Positions 1-9,201 are shown, numbered from the stretch's first letter. The stretch: 64,000 nucleotides of DNA from JAWPMT01 sp965267435 (GCA_965267435.1 OZ253960.1:5704001-5768000), one strand, 5' to 3'. A program made the numbers and translations. The notes: generated from the letters alone by a model not told the origin.

Positions 1-80
1 TTGAATGCCTGCTCGCTGCGACTAGCCAGGAAGCGTTCTACTAAGATGCGGTCACTCATATTAGAAGCGTCTTTACCCAT
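1..80 (-). CDS. N-terminus of an ECF-type RNA polymerase sigma factor (partial)
   Basis: The reverse strand reads MGKDASNMSDRILVERF and continues LASRSEQAF before leaving the window, 26 codons in all. The pattern (short acidic start, then L-V-x-R-F-L, then a polar stretch and E-x-A-F) is how region 2 of many sigma-70/ECF proteins begins. The ATG at 80 or the one at 59 could be the start. The next gene on the same strand, upstream, is a small lipoprotein. Three other ECF sigma genes lie in this window, but they begin differently. Only the first residues are visible, so the family call is tentative. Confidence 0.45.
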   Translation of the reverse strand, partial: MGKDASNMSDRILVERFLASRSEQAF

Positions 81-142
81 GAGTGTAGCGAGATAGGCAA
101 AAGGTTGGGTGAGGGGATGAAAGTTATCAAGATTTTTATGGC

Positions 143-487
143 CTACCTCTTCGTGCCGTAGAAGTAGGTCTGCTGTCCATCATCAAATAGTAGCGTATCT
201 GACACTCCAAACTCACACCTCAATTGCCACTTTTCCTGAGGTGATCCATCAGTGAAAGTGATCGTCGCGGAGCAGGCGAACAATAGGGTATCATCAGAGG
301 CGGGGCACACGACATGCCGACCGGATGTCTCTGCGCAGTTACCGATGGTGGGATCGATTGTGATTCTACCGATTATGGCATTGTTGGCTCGCTGCTTCCA
401 TCCGCTAGGAGGGGTGGGGAGGTTGGGTTTGCAGCATACGACCATCAGCACGACGGTCAGGAGGTATAGTTCCTTGGGTGCTTTCAT
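143..487 (-). CDS. Small lipoprotein of unknown function
   Basis: The 114-residue product starts with a charged n-region (MKAPKE), a hydrophobic stretch (about residues 8-17) and a double cysteine at 18-19, the arrangement of a lipoprotein signal peptide. The mature part has four further cysteines (about residues 51, 61, 72 and 90), which could form disulfides in the periplasm, and ends near a Y-x-G-T pattern. I recognise no domain family. It is transcribed toward the partial sigma gene with a gap of about 60 bases, so the two could form a unit. A rightward protease gene starts 420 bases upstream on the other strand. Confidence 0.6.
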   Translation of the reverse strand: MKAPKELYLLTVVLMVVCCKPNLPTPPSGWKQRANNAIIGRITIDPTIGNCAETSGRHVVCPASDDTLLFACSATITFTDGSPQEKWQLRCEFGVSDTLLFDDGQQTYFYGTKR

Positions 488-906
488 GTGTGGGTTCCGT
501 TATTGCGACTACTGAATTTCTGAAAAAGCGCAAGGAAAGTCAACAGTGCTAACGGTTGAACACTACAGGGCTGAGTAGAAGGAGCTCACAGCGGCGTTTT
601 TCGGGGTCGTAGCGCCTTCGGGTATTTATCACATGAAATTTGGGTAAAAAGTCGATGTAGTAGGGTTACCTATTGATTCGTTCTTCACTAATCAGAGCAA
701 AGATCGGCTGGTGATGTGGATTGCCACTTTGGGCTAGGGGCATGTCTACTTCACTCTGCCGGCTTTTGCTAACTTGTTACGGGTCAGTTGGTTAAAGTTT
801 TGAAAGTGGGATTTTTACCCATAAAAAAGCTTTGATCATAGCCCTGAAACAAGTAGATTAAATGATGTAAGACCCTATTTTTTTATCGCCCAAATCAATT
901 TGTGTT
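488..906. other. Divergent intergenic region
   Basis: This 419-base gap separates the leftward lipoprotein gene from the rightward S8 protease gene and must hold both promoters. An AT-rich stretch with a poly-T run (about 875-885) lies just before the protease ATG. I see no convincing TTTG/TAnnTTTG promoter pair, RNA gene or ORF with coding character here. Confidence 0.4.
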
Positions 907-2184
907 ATGAGTAAGCCAATCATTTCTGTTCTTGCTACAGTAATTGCTATGATAGCATTGGTCCTTGTGTTGCAATTCTGTTCTCAGCAAACCTCAGAAG
1001 AAACGGCGTCTTCACCAGGCTGTAAAGACCGGACCATGGGGCTCTGTACGGATCCCCCTCTCGAAACGCAGTTGGTCGGAGACGAAAGCCACTTCCCAAG
1101 TATTATTCTTTGGTTGGATTCGGCGTGGCGGACCAGTGATCTTGAGACTGAACTGCGTGGTGAAAAACGACTGGATAGCGCGTTTGTGGAACTTAGTGTC
1201 TGTCCGACGTGTGATACATCCACTACTGCCAAAAACACTCTCTTTCTGTTAAGCTTGGATCCAACAATTCTGAAATTGGAGGAGTCGATACCGATTGTGA
1301 GAGATCGCCCGAAACTTAGAGATGACTCTGACATGCCGACCGATCCAAACAGCTTGCCGAATGCGCTAGGTATTAACTTCAAAGTTACAAGCCCGAAAAT
1401 CCCTCAGGACACTATTCAAACCCGGGTAAAAGAGGAGGTTGACTCAATGGTTCCAAGTGATTTAAAAGTCGCCATAATTGACAATGGAATTGGGGACCAT
1501 TATGGATATAATGTGACGCATTTTGACCTTGTCGATCCGTGTGGAGGGACACCACTGGACCCACACGGACAGAATGTTTTTAATCTGATAGCTATTCCGG
1601 AGCTGAGAAGCGTAAACTTTTTAGATATTCGGGCATTTGATGATAATCGCCAGAGTTCGTTATTCCTTGTACTGTGTGCCCTCAACACTGCCCGTGAGGA
1701 GGGAGCGAAGGTCGTGAACATGAGTTTCGGCTTTTACGCCTCAACGGTCTATAATTATGCGCACCCGTTATTAGCCAGATTCATGACCGAGGCGGAGGAG
1801 GCTGATATGGTCCTCGTCGCATCAGCTGGGAATAATGGGACTAATACAGATTGTTGGCCTCACTATCCGTCACGGTTTCAAGCTAGCCAGAATCATATGA
1901 TCTCCGTTGCAGCTTTGAGTCTTGAGAAGGGAGCGACGGAGCTTCACGAAAATTCCAATTATGGGAAGAGCACTGTTGGTGTTGCTACATCGGGGCATCT
2001 AGACGACGAGGTCGTCGCTACCTCTTATGCTGCTGCTCGCGTTACGAAATTAGTAGCTCTGAAAGCTCTGTCAAACCCCACGCTGAAGAATGAGGATTTG
2101 GTCGAAGCTGTTTTCAATGATTCAACCGGAGAGAGAGTGCCTTGCCTCGAAGTTAGGATGGAGGGCAGATTGGATCTTCCATAG
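907..2184 (+). CDS. Subtilisin-like serine peptidase (S8 family), membrane-anchored or lipoprotein
   Basis: The 425-residue protein has an N-terminal hydrophobic segment (about residues 5-23) followed by Q-F-C, which could be a lipobox (C25) or a membrane anchor. A non-conserved region follows up to about residue 185. The catalytic core then shows the S8 signatures: Asp192 in IIDNGIG, His220 in DPHGQ, the oxyanion Asn309 in SAGNNG, and Ser373 in ATSYAAA. The usual G-T-S-x-A around the serine is A-T-S-Y-A here, a mild deviation. The fold is complete but compact. The gene is immediately followed on the same strand by a TPR-CHAT protease gene, so two different proteases are probably co-transcribed. 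The substrate is unknown. Confidence 0.85.
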   Translation: MSKPIISVLATVIAMIALVLVLQFCSQQTSEETASSPGCKDRTMGLCTDPPLETQLVGDESHFPSIILWLDSAWRTSDLETELRGEKRLDSAFVELSVCPTCDTSTTAKNTLFLLSLDPTILKLEESIPIVRDRPKLRDDSDMPTDPNSLPNALGINFKVTSPKIPQDTIQTRVKEEVDSMVPSDLKVAIIDNGIGDHYGYNVTHFDLVDPCGGTPLDPHGQNVFNLIAIPELRSVNFLDIRAFDDNRQSSLFLVLCALNTAREEGAKVVNMSFGFYASTVYNYAHPLLARFMTEAEEADMVLVASAGNNGTNTDCWPHYPSRFQASQNHMISVAALSLEKGATELHENSNYGKSTVGVATSGHLDDEVVATSYAAARVTKLVALKALSNPTLKNEDLVEAVFNDSTGERVPCLEVRMEGRLDLP

Positions 2185-2224
2185 AGGCAGCATGCGTTTC
2201 TCAATAACGTGGGTACATGATACT

Positions 2225-5104
2225 ATGCGAATGACCACAACGCTCGCCGTGTTGTGGTTCATTGCTATTGGTAGCAACGCACAGAGTGATCATCTGATAG
2301 ATTCGCTGGATGAAATCATTGATGTCATAGATTATGATGTGCAACTCACGTGGGATCAGAAGATTTCCTCCCTGGCGTCCATTGGGGACTCAGTTGCTAG
2401 TCGTTACGGCTCGAGGTCCCGAGCCTTCGCCCATGTTGTCCACAGGAAGGGGGTATTCGAATATATCTACGGTATCGAGGGTGTAAGAACTAGTTTTCGC
2501 AGGGCGCGTGAGTCCTTCGAAGAGGCATTGGCCATAAGAATGTCCTATCTGGAGGAAGCGGATAGCCTGCTTTTCATCAACATTCTTAATGGCATGAACA
2601 ACATTGGTATTTGCCAAATCGAGCTTAGTATGAAGTACGAAGCTCTTGAGACGCTCAAGAGGAGTGTATCGTTTGTGGAGAGATACCGTGAAAATATATA
2701 CCCACCGGATGTACTCTTACTGTATCTCCAGCTAGCGCGCGCCTATGCAGATATTGGCGACTTCGACAACGCCTTGTTATACTTTGAAAGGCTTCGAGGC
2801 GAAGCTGAAGACCTATCTGAGAGGCACGACATTGCTCAGTCGTACTCCTTTCGCGCTGCGATAGAGAGTTCCATTTATAGGATTTTCCACATGGGGGATA
2901 TCCAAACTCCACTGCATCTATTGGATGTCACTGTGAACGCTTTATCATGTGACAGTAGGGAGTTTTGTGCGCTACTTGCTAATGCACTTCATAACCTTGC
3001 TTTCGTACATAAAGAGCATGCCGACTATAACGAAGCAATGCAGTTTTGTAAGGAGGCCGTGAATATAAACCGCCAGATCGAGGAAAATCAATCACTTGCC
3101 GCGAACTACCAGCTACTAGGAATTCTTTACAGGTTGAATGGTAATTTTGCCTCTTCAGAGGATGCTTTAAGAAAGAGCCAATCTTTGTTTCGCGACCTGC
3201 AGGATTCCCTCAGGATGGTAATGGTCTCAGACGATTTCGGTGATTTGTTCTTTGACAGACACATGTTTGAGCAAAGCCTGGAGCACGATGATTTCGTGCT
3301 CGATTATCTAATGCAAAGGGGAGGCTCACAGCTGGGATTCCAGGATAAGGTTGGCGAGGAGGCAATTCTCCCGGACAAGGACCTGATCCTGACTTCTCTC
3401 GAATCCAAATCCACCACCCTCCTCAAACTCTACGAGATCGAAGGAGATCCCAAGTACCTCCACAGCGCTTACGAGCATCTCAAGCTGGCGGATGAGGTCA
3501 TCGACCGGATGCGGGGGGAGTTCATTGCCGATGCCTCCAAGGTGTCACTGGTCGATCGGGCGAAACCAGTGTATGAGAAGGCCCTGGAAGTCTGCTGGGA
3601 ACTCTATCAGCTGCAGCCAGCAGATTCGATCCTCACGCAGGCTTTTGAGTTTGCTGAGAAGAGCAAGGCCATCATCCTGCAAGAAGCGGTGCGAACGACG
3701 AGGGCCAAAAGCACGATCGATCCTGAGCTGGCGGCACTGGAGAAGGATTATAACTTGAAAGCCAACTACTACGAAAAGCAAGTGGCCCTCAACCGTGGCG
3801 AGGGATCCCCGGGCGACGCCAATTACCTTGATTCTCTGTTGCTGTATCGTCGCAAGCGTGAAGTGGTCGTAGCTCAAATCCGGGAGCAGCATCCCGACTA
3901 CTATGGCTTTATTTTCGATCGCGCTACGCGATCGCCAGCCGAGGTGCAGCGGGCACTGGCACCGGACCAGGCGCTGATCGAATATTTTGTAGGGGACAGC
4001 ACATTGTATGCGTTTACCGCCACCAGCGATTCCGTTATCTTCACTCGCGCTGCTATCGATTTTGACAGGCAGGCCTGGGGTAAGACCTTCACGGAAAGTA
4101 TTGTGCAGCAAGACACTGCCTTTATGGCTACTAGCCATCAGATGTACCAGCGACTCATCGCTCCGATCGAGGACATCATCACGCTTCCGGAGCGCTTGAT
4201 CATTGTGCCGGACGATGTCATTAGCACCATTGCTTTTGACGCATTGATAACAAAGCCGCCACCCGAGGGCCGGTTTTCCTTTGCAGCATTCAAAGACTAT
4301 CTCATCCATGATCATCAGATCAGCTACGCCTTTTCGGCGACTACGCTGCTAGAGCGACCGGCACCCCAGGAGGAACCGGTTCGGTCGTTTTTGGGAATTG
4401 CGCCGCAGTTTGCGAAGGGAATCGAGATCGGGGATGCTTACTTTCAGCAGTTAGAAGGAAATGTAGAGCAGGTCGAGGAAGTTTCCAGTCACTTCCCTCA
4501 ACGAGAGATTCTCTCTGGGAACACTTCTTCCGCAGTGCTGTATTCCGAGGCCGGCCAATATGACATTTTGCACTTCGCTACTCATGCGAAGGCCGACGTG
4601 GAGGATGGCAACCTCTCCTACATTCTTTTGGGGCCTGCAGACTCATCTAAGCTCTACGTCAACGATTTGTACGCGTATGACTTGAACGCGGAGATGACAG
4701 TGCTGAGCGCCTGCCAAACAGGGGCTGGGCCCATCTATCGTGGCGAAGGGGTCATCAGCCTGGCGCGCGGATTTGCTTATGCGGGCTCCGTTGCGGTGAT
4801 TACGAGTTTGTGGAACGTGCGAGAGGATGCTAACGAGTCACTTATTCAGAGGTTTTACGAAGGCTTGGATAGCGGATTACCCAAAGACGAGGCACTGAGA
4901 CGGGCCAAACTGAGTTTTCTGGCCTCAGCTTCCGGTGAGCATTCAGCCCTCGCCCATCCGTATTATTGGGCGCCTATGATTTGTATTGGCGATCCACGCC
5001 CTTATCGCATAGCGAGTTTTCCGTGGTTGTTCTTAGTTCTGGGGGCAGCTTCCGTAGTAATCGGCGCCGTCGTTTGGCAATTGCGACTTCGAAACCAATC
5101 TTAA
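2225..5104 (+). CDS. TPR-CHAT domain protein, exported and C-terminally membrane-anchored
   Basis: A signal peptide (MRMTTTLAVLWFIAIGSNAQ) opens the protein when read from the ATG at 2225. An ATG at 2192, preceded by AGAGG, is an alternative start giving a longer n-region. TPR-like helical repeats fill roughly residues 30-480, and a helical linker leads to the CHAT (caspase HetF-associated) domain at about 590-925. The likely catalytic pair is His787 in HFATHAK and Cys830 in LSACQTG. A hydrophobic segment (WLFLVLGAASVVIGAVVW) and a short basic tail end the protein. The topology puts TPR and CHAT parts in the periplasm. It follows the S8 protease gene within 41 bases and converges on a sigma/anti-sigma pair with a one-base gap. 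It is more diverged than the other three CHAT proteins of the window. Confidence 0.85.
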   Translation: MRMTTTLAVLWFIAIGSNAQSDHLIDSLDEIIDVIDYDVQLTWDQKISSLASIGDSVASRYGSRSRAFAHVVHRKGVFEYIYGIEGVRTSFRRARESFEEALAIRMSYLEEADSLLFINILNGMNNIGICQIELSMKYEALETLKRSVSFVERYRENIYPPDVLLLYLQLARAYADIGDFDNALLYFERLRGEAEDLSERHDIAQSYSFRAAIESSIYRIFHMGDIQTPLHLLDVTVNALSCDSREFCALLANALHNLAFVHKEHADYNEAMQFCKEAVNINRQIEENQSLAANYQLLGILYRLNGNFASSEDALRKSQSLFRDLQDSLRMVMVSDDFGDLFFDRHMFEQSLEHDDFVLDYLMQRGGSQLGFQDKVGEEAILPDKDLILTSLESKSTTLLKLYEIEGDPKYLHSAYEHLKLADEVIDRMRGEFIADASKVSLVDRAKPVYEKALEVCWELYQLQPADSILTQAFEFAEKSKAIILQEAVRTTRAKSTIDPELAALEKDYNLKANYYEKQVALNRGEGSPGDANYLDSLLLYRRKREVVVAQIREQHPDYYGFIFDRATRSPAEVQRALAPDQALIEYFVGDSTLYAFTATSDSVIFTRAAIDFDRQAWGKTFTESIVQQDTAFMATSHQMYQRLIAPIEDIITLPERLIIVPDDVISTIAFDALITKPPPEGRFSFAAFKDYLIHDHQISYAFSATTLLERPAPQEEPVRSFLGIAPQFAKGIEIGDAYFQQLEGNVEQVEEVSSHFPQREILSGNTSSAVLYSEAGQYDILHFATHAKADVEDGNLSYILLGPADSSKLYVNDLYAYDLNAEMTVLSACQTGAGPIYRGEGVISLARGFAYAGSVAVITSLWNVREDANESLIQRFYEGLDSGLPKDEALRRAKLSFLASASGEHSALAHPYYWAPMICIGDPRPYRIASFPWLFLVLGAASVVIGAVVWQLRLRNQS

Positions 5105-5105
5105 C

Positions 5106-5846
5106 TCATTCAGTCTTTTCAATTTTCTCCAGGTCTTCCAGTACTTCAGTTGCTCGATGGCTGAAGGGATTTTGCGGGGTTTGGGAGACGATGTTTTCCA
5201 TCACGAGGCGTCCGGATTCCACATCCTCATTGAGGAAGTGGGCCAGACCCATGTACCATTCGGCATTGTAGCTGAGGGCACTACTACCCCGGGCAACTTC
5301 CTCGAAGTGTGAGATGGCTTCTGTCACATCTCCGATTTGGTAAAAGGCATGGGCCAGGTAGTAGTTTTGCTCGGCATTGCGGTTGGTGATTTTTGTCCAC
5401 TCAGCAATGGCTGCTTCAAGGTCACCCCGGCGGTAGGCTTCGCTCCCCAGCCCCCAGTTTTTGTCCTCATCGCTCATGACACTGGAGGGTTTGGGTGGTT
5501 GGTAGTGGTTCTCCGCAACAAGTCGAGGTGTTAAGGCTGGCGTCGGCCTGAGCACGGCCACCGCAATGACAACCACGGCAGCGGCAGATCCTATGATGGC
5601 GGCCATCTTCCTTCGGAAGTCAACCTTGATCACCCTGCCTGCTTTTTTTGGTGCTTCTGAGGTGTCTGTAGAGATTGGCGTATCCATGTTCTGCAGCGCC
5701 TCCTGCATGATCTCCAGGTCGTCCAATAAGTCCCGGAAATCGGCGTCGGAGGCAAGGCGCTCTTCGATGTCCCTTTTTTCACTTTCGGTACAACGGGACT
5801 TGAGGTAGCGTTCGAGTTGGTCAATATCAGATGCTATGGTATCCAT
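5106..5846 (-). CDS. Anti-sigma-like single-pass membrane protein with periplasmic TPRs
   Basis: This 246-residue protein has an acidic, helical N-terminal part (1-55) with the Y-L-x(n)-D-I-E-E-R-L pattern of Bacteroidota anti-sigma domains but no zinc-binding HxxxCxxC. One transmembrane helix follows (about 81-99), then TPR-like repeats (about 128-235, with A-Y-R-R-G-D-L-E-A-A-I and Y-Q-I-G-D-V-T-E-A-I). It lies 41 bases downstream of an ECF sigma gene on the same strand. It therefore probably holds that sigma factor at the membrane and senses something through its periplasmic TPRs. Family role is established knowledge for such pairs; the ligand is not visible. It converges tail to tail with the CHAT gene. 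Confidence 0.75.
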   Translation of the reverse strand: MDTIASDIDQLERYLKSRCTESEKRDIEERLASDADFRDLLDDLEIMQEALQNMDTPISTDTSEAPKKAGRVIKVDFRRKMAAIIGSAAAVVVIAVAVLRPTPALTPRLVAENHYQPPKPSSVMSDEDKNWGLGSEAYRRGDLEAAIAEWTKITNRNAEQNYYLAHAFYQIGDVTEAISHFEEVARGSSALSYNAEWYMGLAHFLNEDVESGRLVMENIVSQTPQNPFSHRATEVLEDLEKIEKTE

Positions 5847-5887
5847 TGTGTCATGTCCTTTTCTTTAGGTTGTGCCAGGTGCGAGCC

Positions 5888-6427
5888 TCACTCCTTAAAT
5901 AAGTTGCGAAGGCGTGCTATACACTTACACTTCTGGTTCTTGGCGGTGTCACTGTTCTTGTAGCCGAGCCGGTCGGCAATCTGCTGCATGGACAATCCTT
6001 CCTTATAATAGAGGAGAAGTAGCCGTTTGCAGGGATCCCCTAGTTTCTCCAGGCAGGCTTCCATCTGTTGCAGTTTTCTTTCCTTCTCCTTTTGATCGAA
6101 GGAGGTCAACTCCTGGAGTTGAAGGGATTCGGGAGTGACAAGTCGGTTTACTTTATTCTCGGAGCGCTGCAGTTCACGAGCTTTGTTCTTGCCAATCCCA
6201 AATAAGTAGGATTTCAGGTTGCCATTGAGTTCGTCAAGTTTTCCCTCCTGGATTTTATCATACAGTACGACAATTGAAATTTGGTAGATCTCTTTTGCCT
6301 CGCTACGATCGCACGCATAGTTGTGCGCGAGCCACGCGACAAACTCTGACTTGTACTCCAAGTATATCCACTCAAGTTTCTTGAGGTCTCCTTTCTGTAT
6401 TTCCTCAATGATCAATCTGTCGTTCAT
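5888..6427 (-). CDS. ECF-type RNA polymerase sigma factor
   Basis: The 179-residue product contains sigma region 2 (about residues 15-85, with A-K-E-I-Y-Q-I-S-I-V-V-L-Y and L-K-S-Y-L-F-G-I-G-K-N) and region 4 (about 115-175, with L-L-L-L-Y-Y-K-E-G-L-S-M-Q-Q-I-A-D-R-L-G-Y, a helix-turn-helix). Length and layout fit ECF sigma factors. The downstream gene encodes the likely membrane anti-sigma. The target promoters are unknown; the convergent S8/CHAT genes are candidates by position only. Confidence 0.9.
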   Translation of the reverse strand: MNDRLIIEEIQKGDLKKLEWIYLEYKSEFVAWLAHNYACDRSEAKEIYQISIVVLYDKIQEGKLDELNGNLKSYLFGIGKNKARELQRSENKVNRLVTPESLQLQELTSFDQKEKERKLQQMEACLEKLGDPCKRLLLLYYKEGLSMQQIADRLGYKNSDTAKNQKCKCIARLRNLFKE

Positions 6428-6592
6428 TGGGTTCGGTATTAGTGCAGGGCGAGTGCAATTGTAACCTCCGAGTACCGGAATTTAATCAGGAAGTATCTGC
6501 TGGCAAAGAGAAACTCGTAGTCTGAGGCCACTTACCAGGTTACGTTTTGTGAATCCTGACACTACCAGCACAGACGAAAAAACTTATACGAC

Positions 6593-6823
6593 ATGAAACG
6601 AAGAGTATCATTCCTGCCTGTGCTTGCCTTGTTGGCGGTTTTGATGATCATCAATGCTGGTGGCGAAGAATCCCTGGACCCAAAGACATCGAGCCTACTC
6701 GTCGTCTTATTATTTGTGGGAGGCATCAATTTATTACTGAGTACCCGCTTCCGTTTCAGTTCTTTCTGTCTGTTTTTCAAGAAGTTATCAAAAAAGTTGG
6801 GTCGGATAAGGTTACTATTTTGA
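6593..6823 (+). CDS. Small two-helix membrane protein, hypothetical
   Basis: A 76-residue reading frame starting MKRRVSF has two hydrophobic segments (about residues 7-22 and 34-49) and a strongly basic tail. This is a plausible small inner-membrane protein with both ends in the cytoplasm. A competing frame on the other strand is charged and low-complexity and looks less like a protein. No family is recognised. It stands alone between the sigma gene and the lipoprotein family. Confidence 0.4.
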   Translation: MKRRVSFLPVLALLAVLMIINAGGEESLDPKTSSLLVVLLFVGGINLLLSTRFRFSSFCLFFKKLSKKLGRIRLLF

Positions 6824-6914
6824 CCCTCCTGCACTAAGAATACGCTGAAAGTCAGCTACGGAATCGGGCTTCACCGCTTCGGTTCTGGGTAAACATTACC
6901 AAAACAATACAAGA

Positions 6915-7445
6915 ATGAATACCGCCAAGAAGTTTATGGCACCTATCCTGCTGATCGTCGGATTTGTGGCATGTAATCCAACAACACCCGTAGAGATTGA
7001 TGATCCAGATCGGCCTGACGTCTCGCAGGTGAATGCAGCTGGGGACCTCAGGGTAACTGAAAGAGCTCCCTACGGTTACGTTAATCAAGACGCCCACGTC
7101 AAGTTGACAGGCGCGGGAGGATCCAACATCTGGAATCAGTTTCGAATCCAGATCGAACATGACGAGTATGAGTCGGGGAGCAATGGCAGCTTTGATATTG
7201 AGAGCGGCGTTTTTCGGCTCGTCAATGCTCAGAGCGAAGTGATCATCAGTGGCACTTACTTCGGGGAGGGGACGACAGATGGGAACGGTTTGAGGCATAT
7301 GGAGCAGCACTGGACGATTTTGTCTGCCTCCCCTTCAGTGGCGATCGGCAGCCCCGAACTGGAGGCAAGCTTGCAACAGCTATCTGACGGGACCTATCGC
7401 TTTTTGCTGACAGGTGCCGGCCAGGATTCCCCATCGGAACCGTAA
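6915..7445 (+). CDS. Lipoprotein, first of a four-member tandem family
   Basis: A lipoprotein signal peptide (MNTAKKFMAPILLIVGFVAC) ends at Cys20. The mature part matches the three following genes over a shared core: an I-x-x-E-H-x-E motif, then x-F-D-I-x-x-G-V-F, x-E-V-I-I-S-G-T-Y and a G-x-G spacing before a W-T-I strand. This suggests a small all-beta fold of about 130 residues. The function is unknown. The gene has its own terminator. This member lacks the C-terminal cysteine pair seen in members three and four. Confidence 0.75.
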   Translation: MNTAKKFMAPILLIVGFVACNPTTPVEIDDPDRPDVSQVNAAGDLRVTERAPYGYVNQDAHVKLTGAGGSNIWNQFRIQIEHDEYESGSNGSFDIESGVFRLVNAQSEVIISGTYFGEGTTDGNGLRHMEQHWTILSASPSVAIGSPELEASLQQLSDGTYRFLLTGAGQDSPSEP

Positions 7446-7472
7446 CCTCAACCAGCCTATCACCGCCAGAGG

Positions 7473-7515
7473 AGTAGCCACCCAAGGGTTAGGGGGTGGC
7501 ACTCTTCCTTTTTCT
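7473..7515 (+). terminator. Rho-independent terminator after first lipoprotein gene
   Basis: GCCACCC (7477-7483) pairs with GGGTGGC (7494-7500), and the stem extends outward to GAGT/ACTC with one bulge. A T-rich run (7505-7514) follows. Confidence 0.75.
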
Positions 7516-7537
7516 AAACTAACAAGCAATTATTACT

Positions 7538-8068
7538 ATGAAATCGCTATTCAAAATGACAACGGGCCTTCTGTTGGTATGGACGGTCCTCACGGCCTGC
7601 ACAGAAGATGATGTAACCCCAGCAATCTGCCAGAGTGGATGTCAGGACCAAGAGGCTATTGAGACCTTCTTCGGGCAAGGGACACTCCGCAGATCTCATA
7701 CGGTCGGCAGAGAGAAAAATGAGACGAAGGTACACCTTACAGGTGTGGGCAACACTAGCCACTGGCAACCTGTCCTGCTTACAATGGAACACGTAGAGCT
7801 GGAAGGCCCGAATAAAGGCGTTGCCCAGATAATCTCAGGAATCTTCACCATCGAAAACAAGGGGCAGGAGGTGCTCAGGGGAGCATACGGAGGTGAAGCC
7901 TCCATCGAAGACGGAAAATATACTATGGAGCAGCGATGGGTCATCACCCAGGCAGCTCCTTCCCACGGATTCCTTCAAGGAAGAGAAATCACAGCGCTCC
8001 TGAAACAACGCGAAGGAGGGTTCTACGACATCGAGTTCGACAGTGAATTCGATTCACCGGTACGATAA
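7538..8068 (+). CDS. Lipoprotein, second of the four-member tandem family
   Basis: The signal peptide (MKSLFKMTTGLLLVWTVLTAC) ends at Cys21. The core pattern of the family is present: M-E-H-V-E-L, then I-I-S-G-I-F-T-I, Q-E-V-L-R-G-A-Y-G-G-E and M-E-Q-R-W-V-I. It is closest to the first member, sharing the M-E-Q-x-W ending of the core, and it carries a charged C-terminus. An extra cysteine pair sits shortly after the lipid anchor (C-Q-S-G-C). No enzymatic motif is visible; outer-membrane or periplasmic localisation is inferred. Confidence 0.75.
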   Translation: MKSLFKMTTGLLLVWTVLTACTEDDVTPAICQSGCQDQEAIETFFGQGTLRRSHTVGREKNETKVHLTGVGNTSHWQPVLLTMEHVELEGPNKGVAQIISGIFTIENKGQEVLRGAYGGEASIEDGKYTMEQRWVITQAAPSHGFLQGREITALLKQREGGFYDIEFDSEFDSPVR

Positions 8069-8122
8069 AACAGGTGTAGACAAGAGAACCTCCCATCTTC
8101 CATCGAGAGGTCCATACAGCAG

Positions 8123-8154
8123 GGCACCCCAGAAATCAGGGGTGCCTTTTCTTA
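8123..8154 (+). terminator. Rho-independent terminator after second lipoprotein gene
   Basis: GGCACCCC (8123-8130) and GGGGTGCC (8139-8146) form a perfect 8-bp stem with an 8-base loop, followed by TTTTCTT. Confidence 0.85.
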
Positions 8155-8495
8155 TGCGAGTGGTGAGAACAAAAAGAAATTGCAGTTGCCTTATAGCACG
8201 AAACATCAATCATAGAAGGGGGACAACATTCCCTTGATTACGACGGAAAGTGGACTAGCATAAATAGCTTTCTACGGAGGCCAGCGCCCAATTTATGACT
8301 TTAGTCAATGGGGCTCATTTTGGGAGATAGAGGTGTGTAGAATCAAATCCAGGAATAAACTTTTTGCGTTGAAATATATTGAAGAGAATGCTCTTTTGTT
8401 GATTTACCTGAAGTGATAGATTCGGGCAATTGGATGCACTCGCTGAGGTGCATCTCTTTCCGCATTAGGAAGTTTACAATTGGTCTGATAGTAGA
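8155..8495. other. Intergenic region before third lipoprotein gene
   Basis: About 340 bases without a credible gene. The stretch is AT-rich around 8340-8410. It presumably contains the promoter of the third lipoprotein gene, but I cannot place a clear -33/-7 pair. Confidence 0.35.
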
Positions 8496-8545
8496 GAGGT
8501 GCCGCGGAGAAAGAGACTTTTATACAACGCCAAAACATATTAATA
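8496..8545 (+). promoter_or_regulatory. Duplicated leader, copy 1
   Basis: The 50 bases before the third lipoprotein ATG (GAGGTGCCGCGGAGA, then a TTTTATA stretch, then ACAACGCCAAAA) are nearly identical to 9317-9367 before the fourth. The identity continues into the first codons of both genes (ATGAACACTTT). This is the 5' leader carried along with the gene duplication; conservation hints at a functional untranslated region. Confidence 0.6.
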
Positions 8546-9064
8546 ATGAACACTTTAAGGACTATGGCACTAGTTCTACTGGGTGTAGGATTAGTGGCCT
8601 GCAATGACGATCCGGAAGTAAGTCCGATCGGAGTGACAGAGGATGTTAGTGGCTTTGGACTGATGACATCAGTGACCAACCTGGATATCCCCACTGGAGA
8701 AGGTACCTACATCGTCACGCTGAATGGAGGAGGAAGCTATGGCCTTTGGCAGGATTACAATGTAGCGATGGAGCACAAAGAATGGCACTTCGCCGACAAA
8801 GCTCAATTTGACATCACTGATGGTGTATTCCTGTTTACTGATACTGAGGGCCGCGAGATTATAAGCGGAACGTACTCAGGGCAAGGCCTGATGGAAGGAA
8901 CCCAGAGGCAGCAAATTGAGCTCGTATGCAGTGTGAAGAACTGCACCGATCCAGGCACACAACTTGTCAACAACAGCTTCCGATTGAAGCTGCACGACTT
9001 CGAAGAAGACGGTGCATGCTGCTTCACCATGAATGGATCCTGCATCCAATATGGTACAGAATAA
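8546..9064 (+). CDS. Lipoprotein, third of the four-member tandem family
   Basis: The lipoprotein signal peptide (MNTLRTMALVLLGVGLVAC) ends at Cys19. The core reads A-M-E-H-K-E-W-H, then F-D-I-T-D-G-V-F, E-I-I-S-G-T-Y-S-G-Q-G-L-M-E-G. The C-terminus (L-H-D-F-E-E-D-G-A-C-C-F-T) is shared with the fourth member and includes a vicinal cysteine pair. A third and fourth cysteine (C-S-V-K-N-C) could pair with these. It is the closest paralogue of the next gene, including the untranslated leader, so it is a recent duplication. Function unknown. Confidence 0.8.
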   Translation: MNTLRTMALVLLGVGLVACNDDPEVSPIGVTEDVSGFGLMTSVTNLDIPTGEGTYIVTLNGGGSYGLWQDYNVAMEHKEWHFADKAQFDITDGVFLFTDTEGREIISGTYSGQGLMEGTQRQQIELVCSVKNCTDPGTQLVNNSFRLKLHDFEEDGACCFTMNGSCIQYGTE

Positions 9065-9201
9065 GCGAGTTTGAGCCGAGAACAATTCTCGGGGAGTAAG
9101 TGAGGGCACCCGCTCTTTGTTTAGAATGAAAATATCTCTTGCGTCTGCTAGCAGGCGTCGTAGAACAAAGTGTCCTCCGAAAAAGAGAGGTTCATGTATG
9201 A

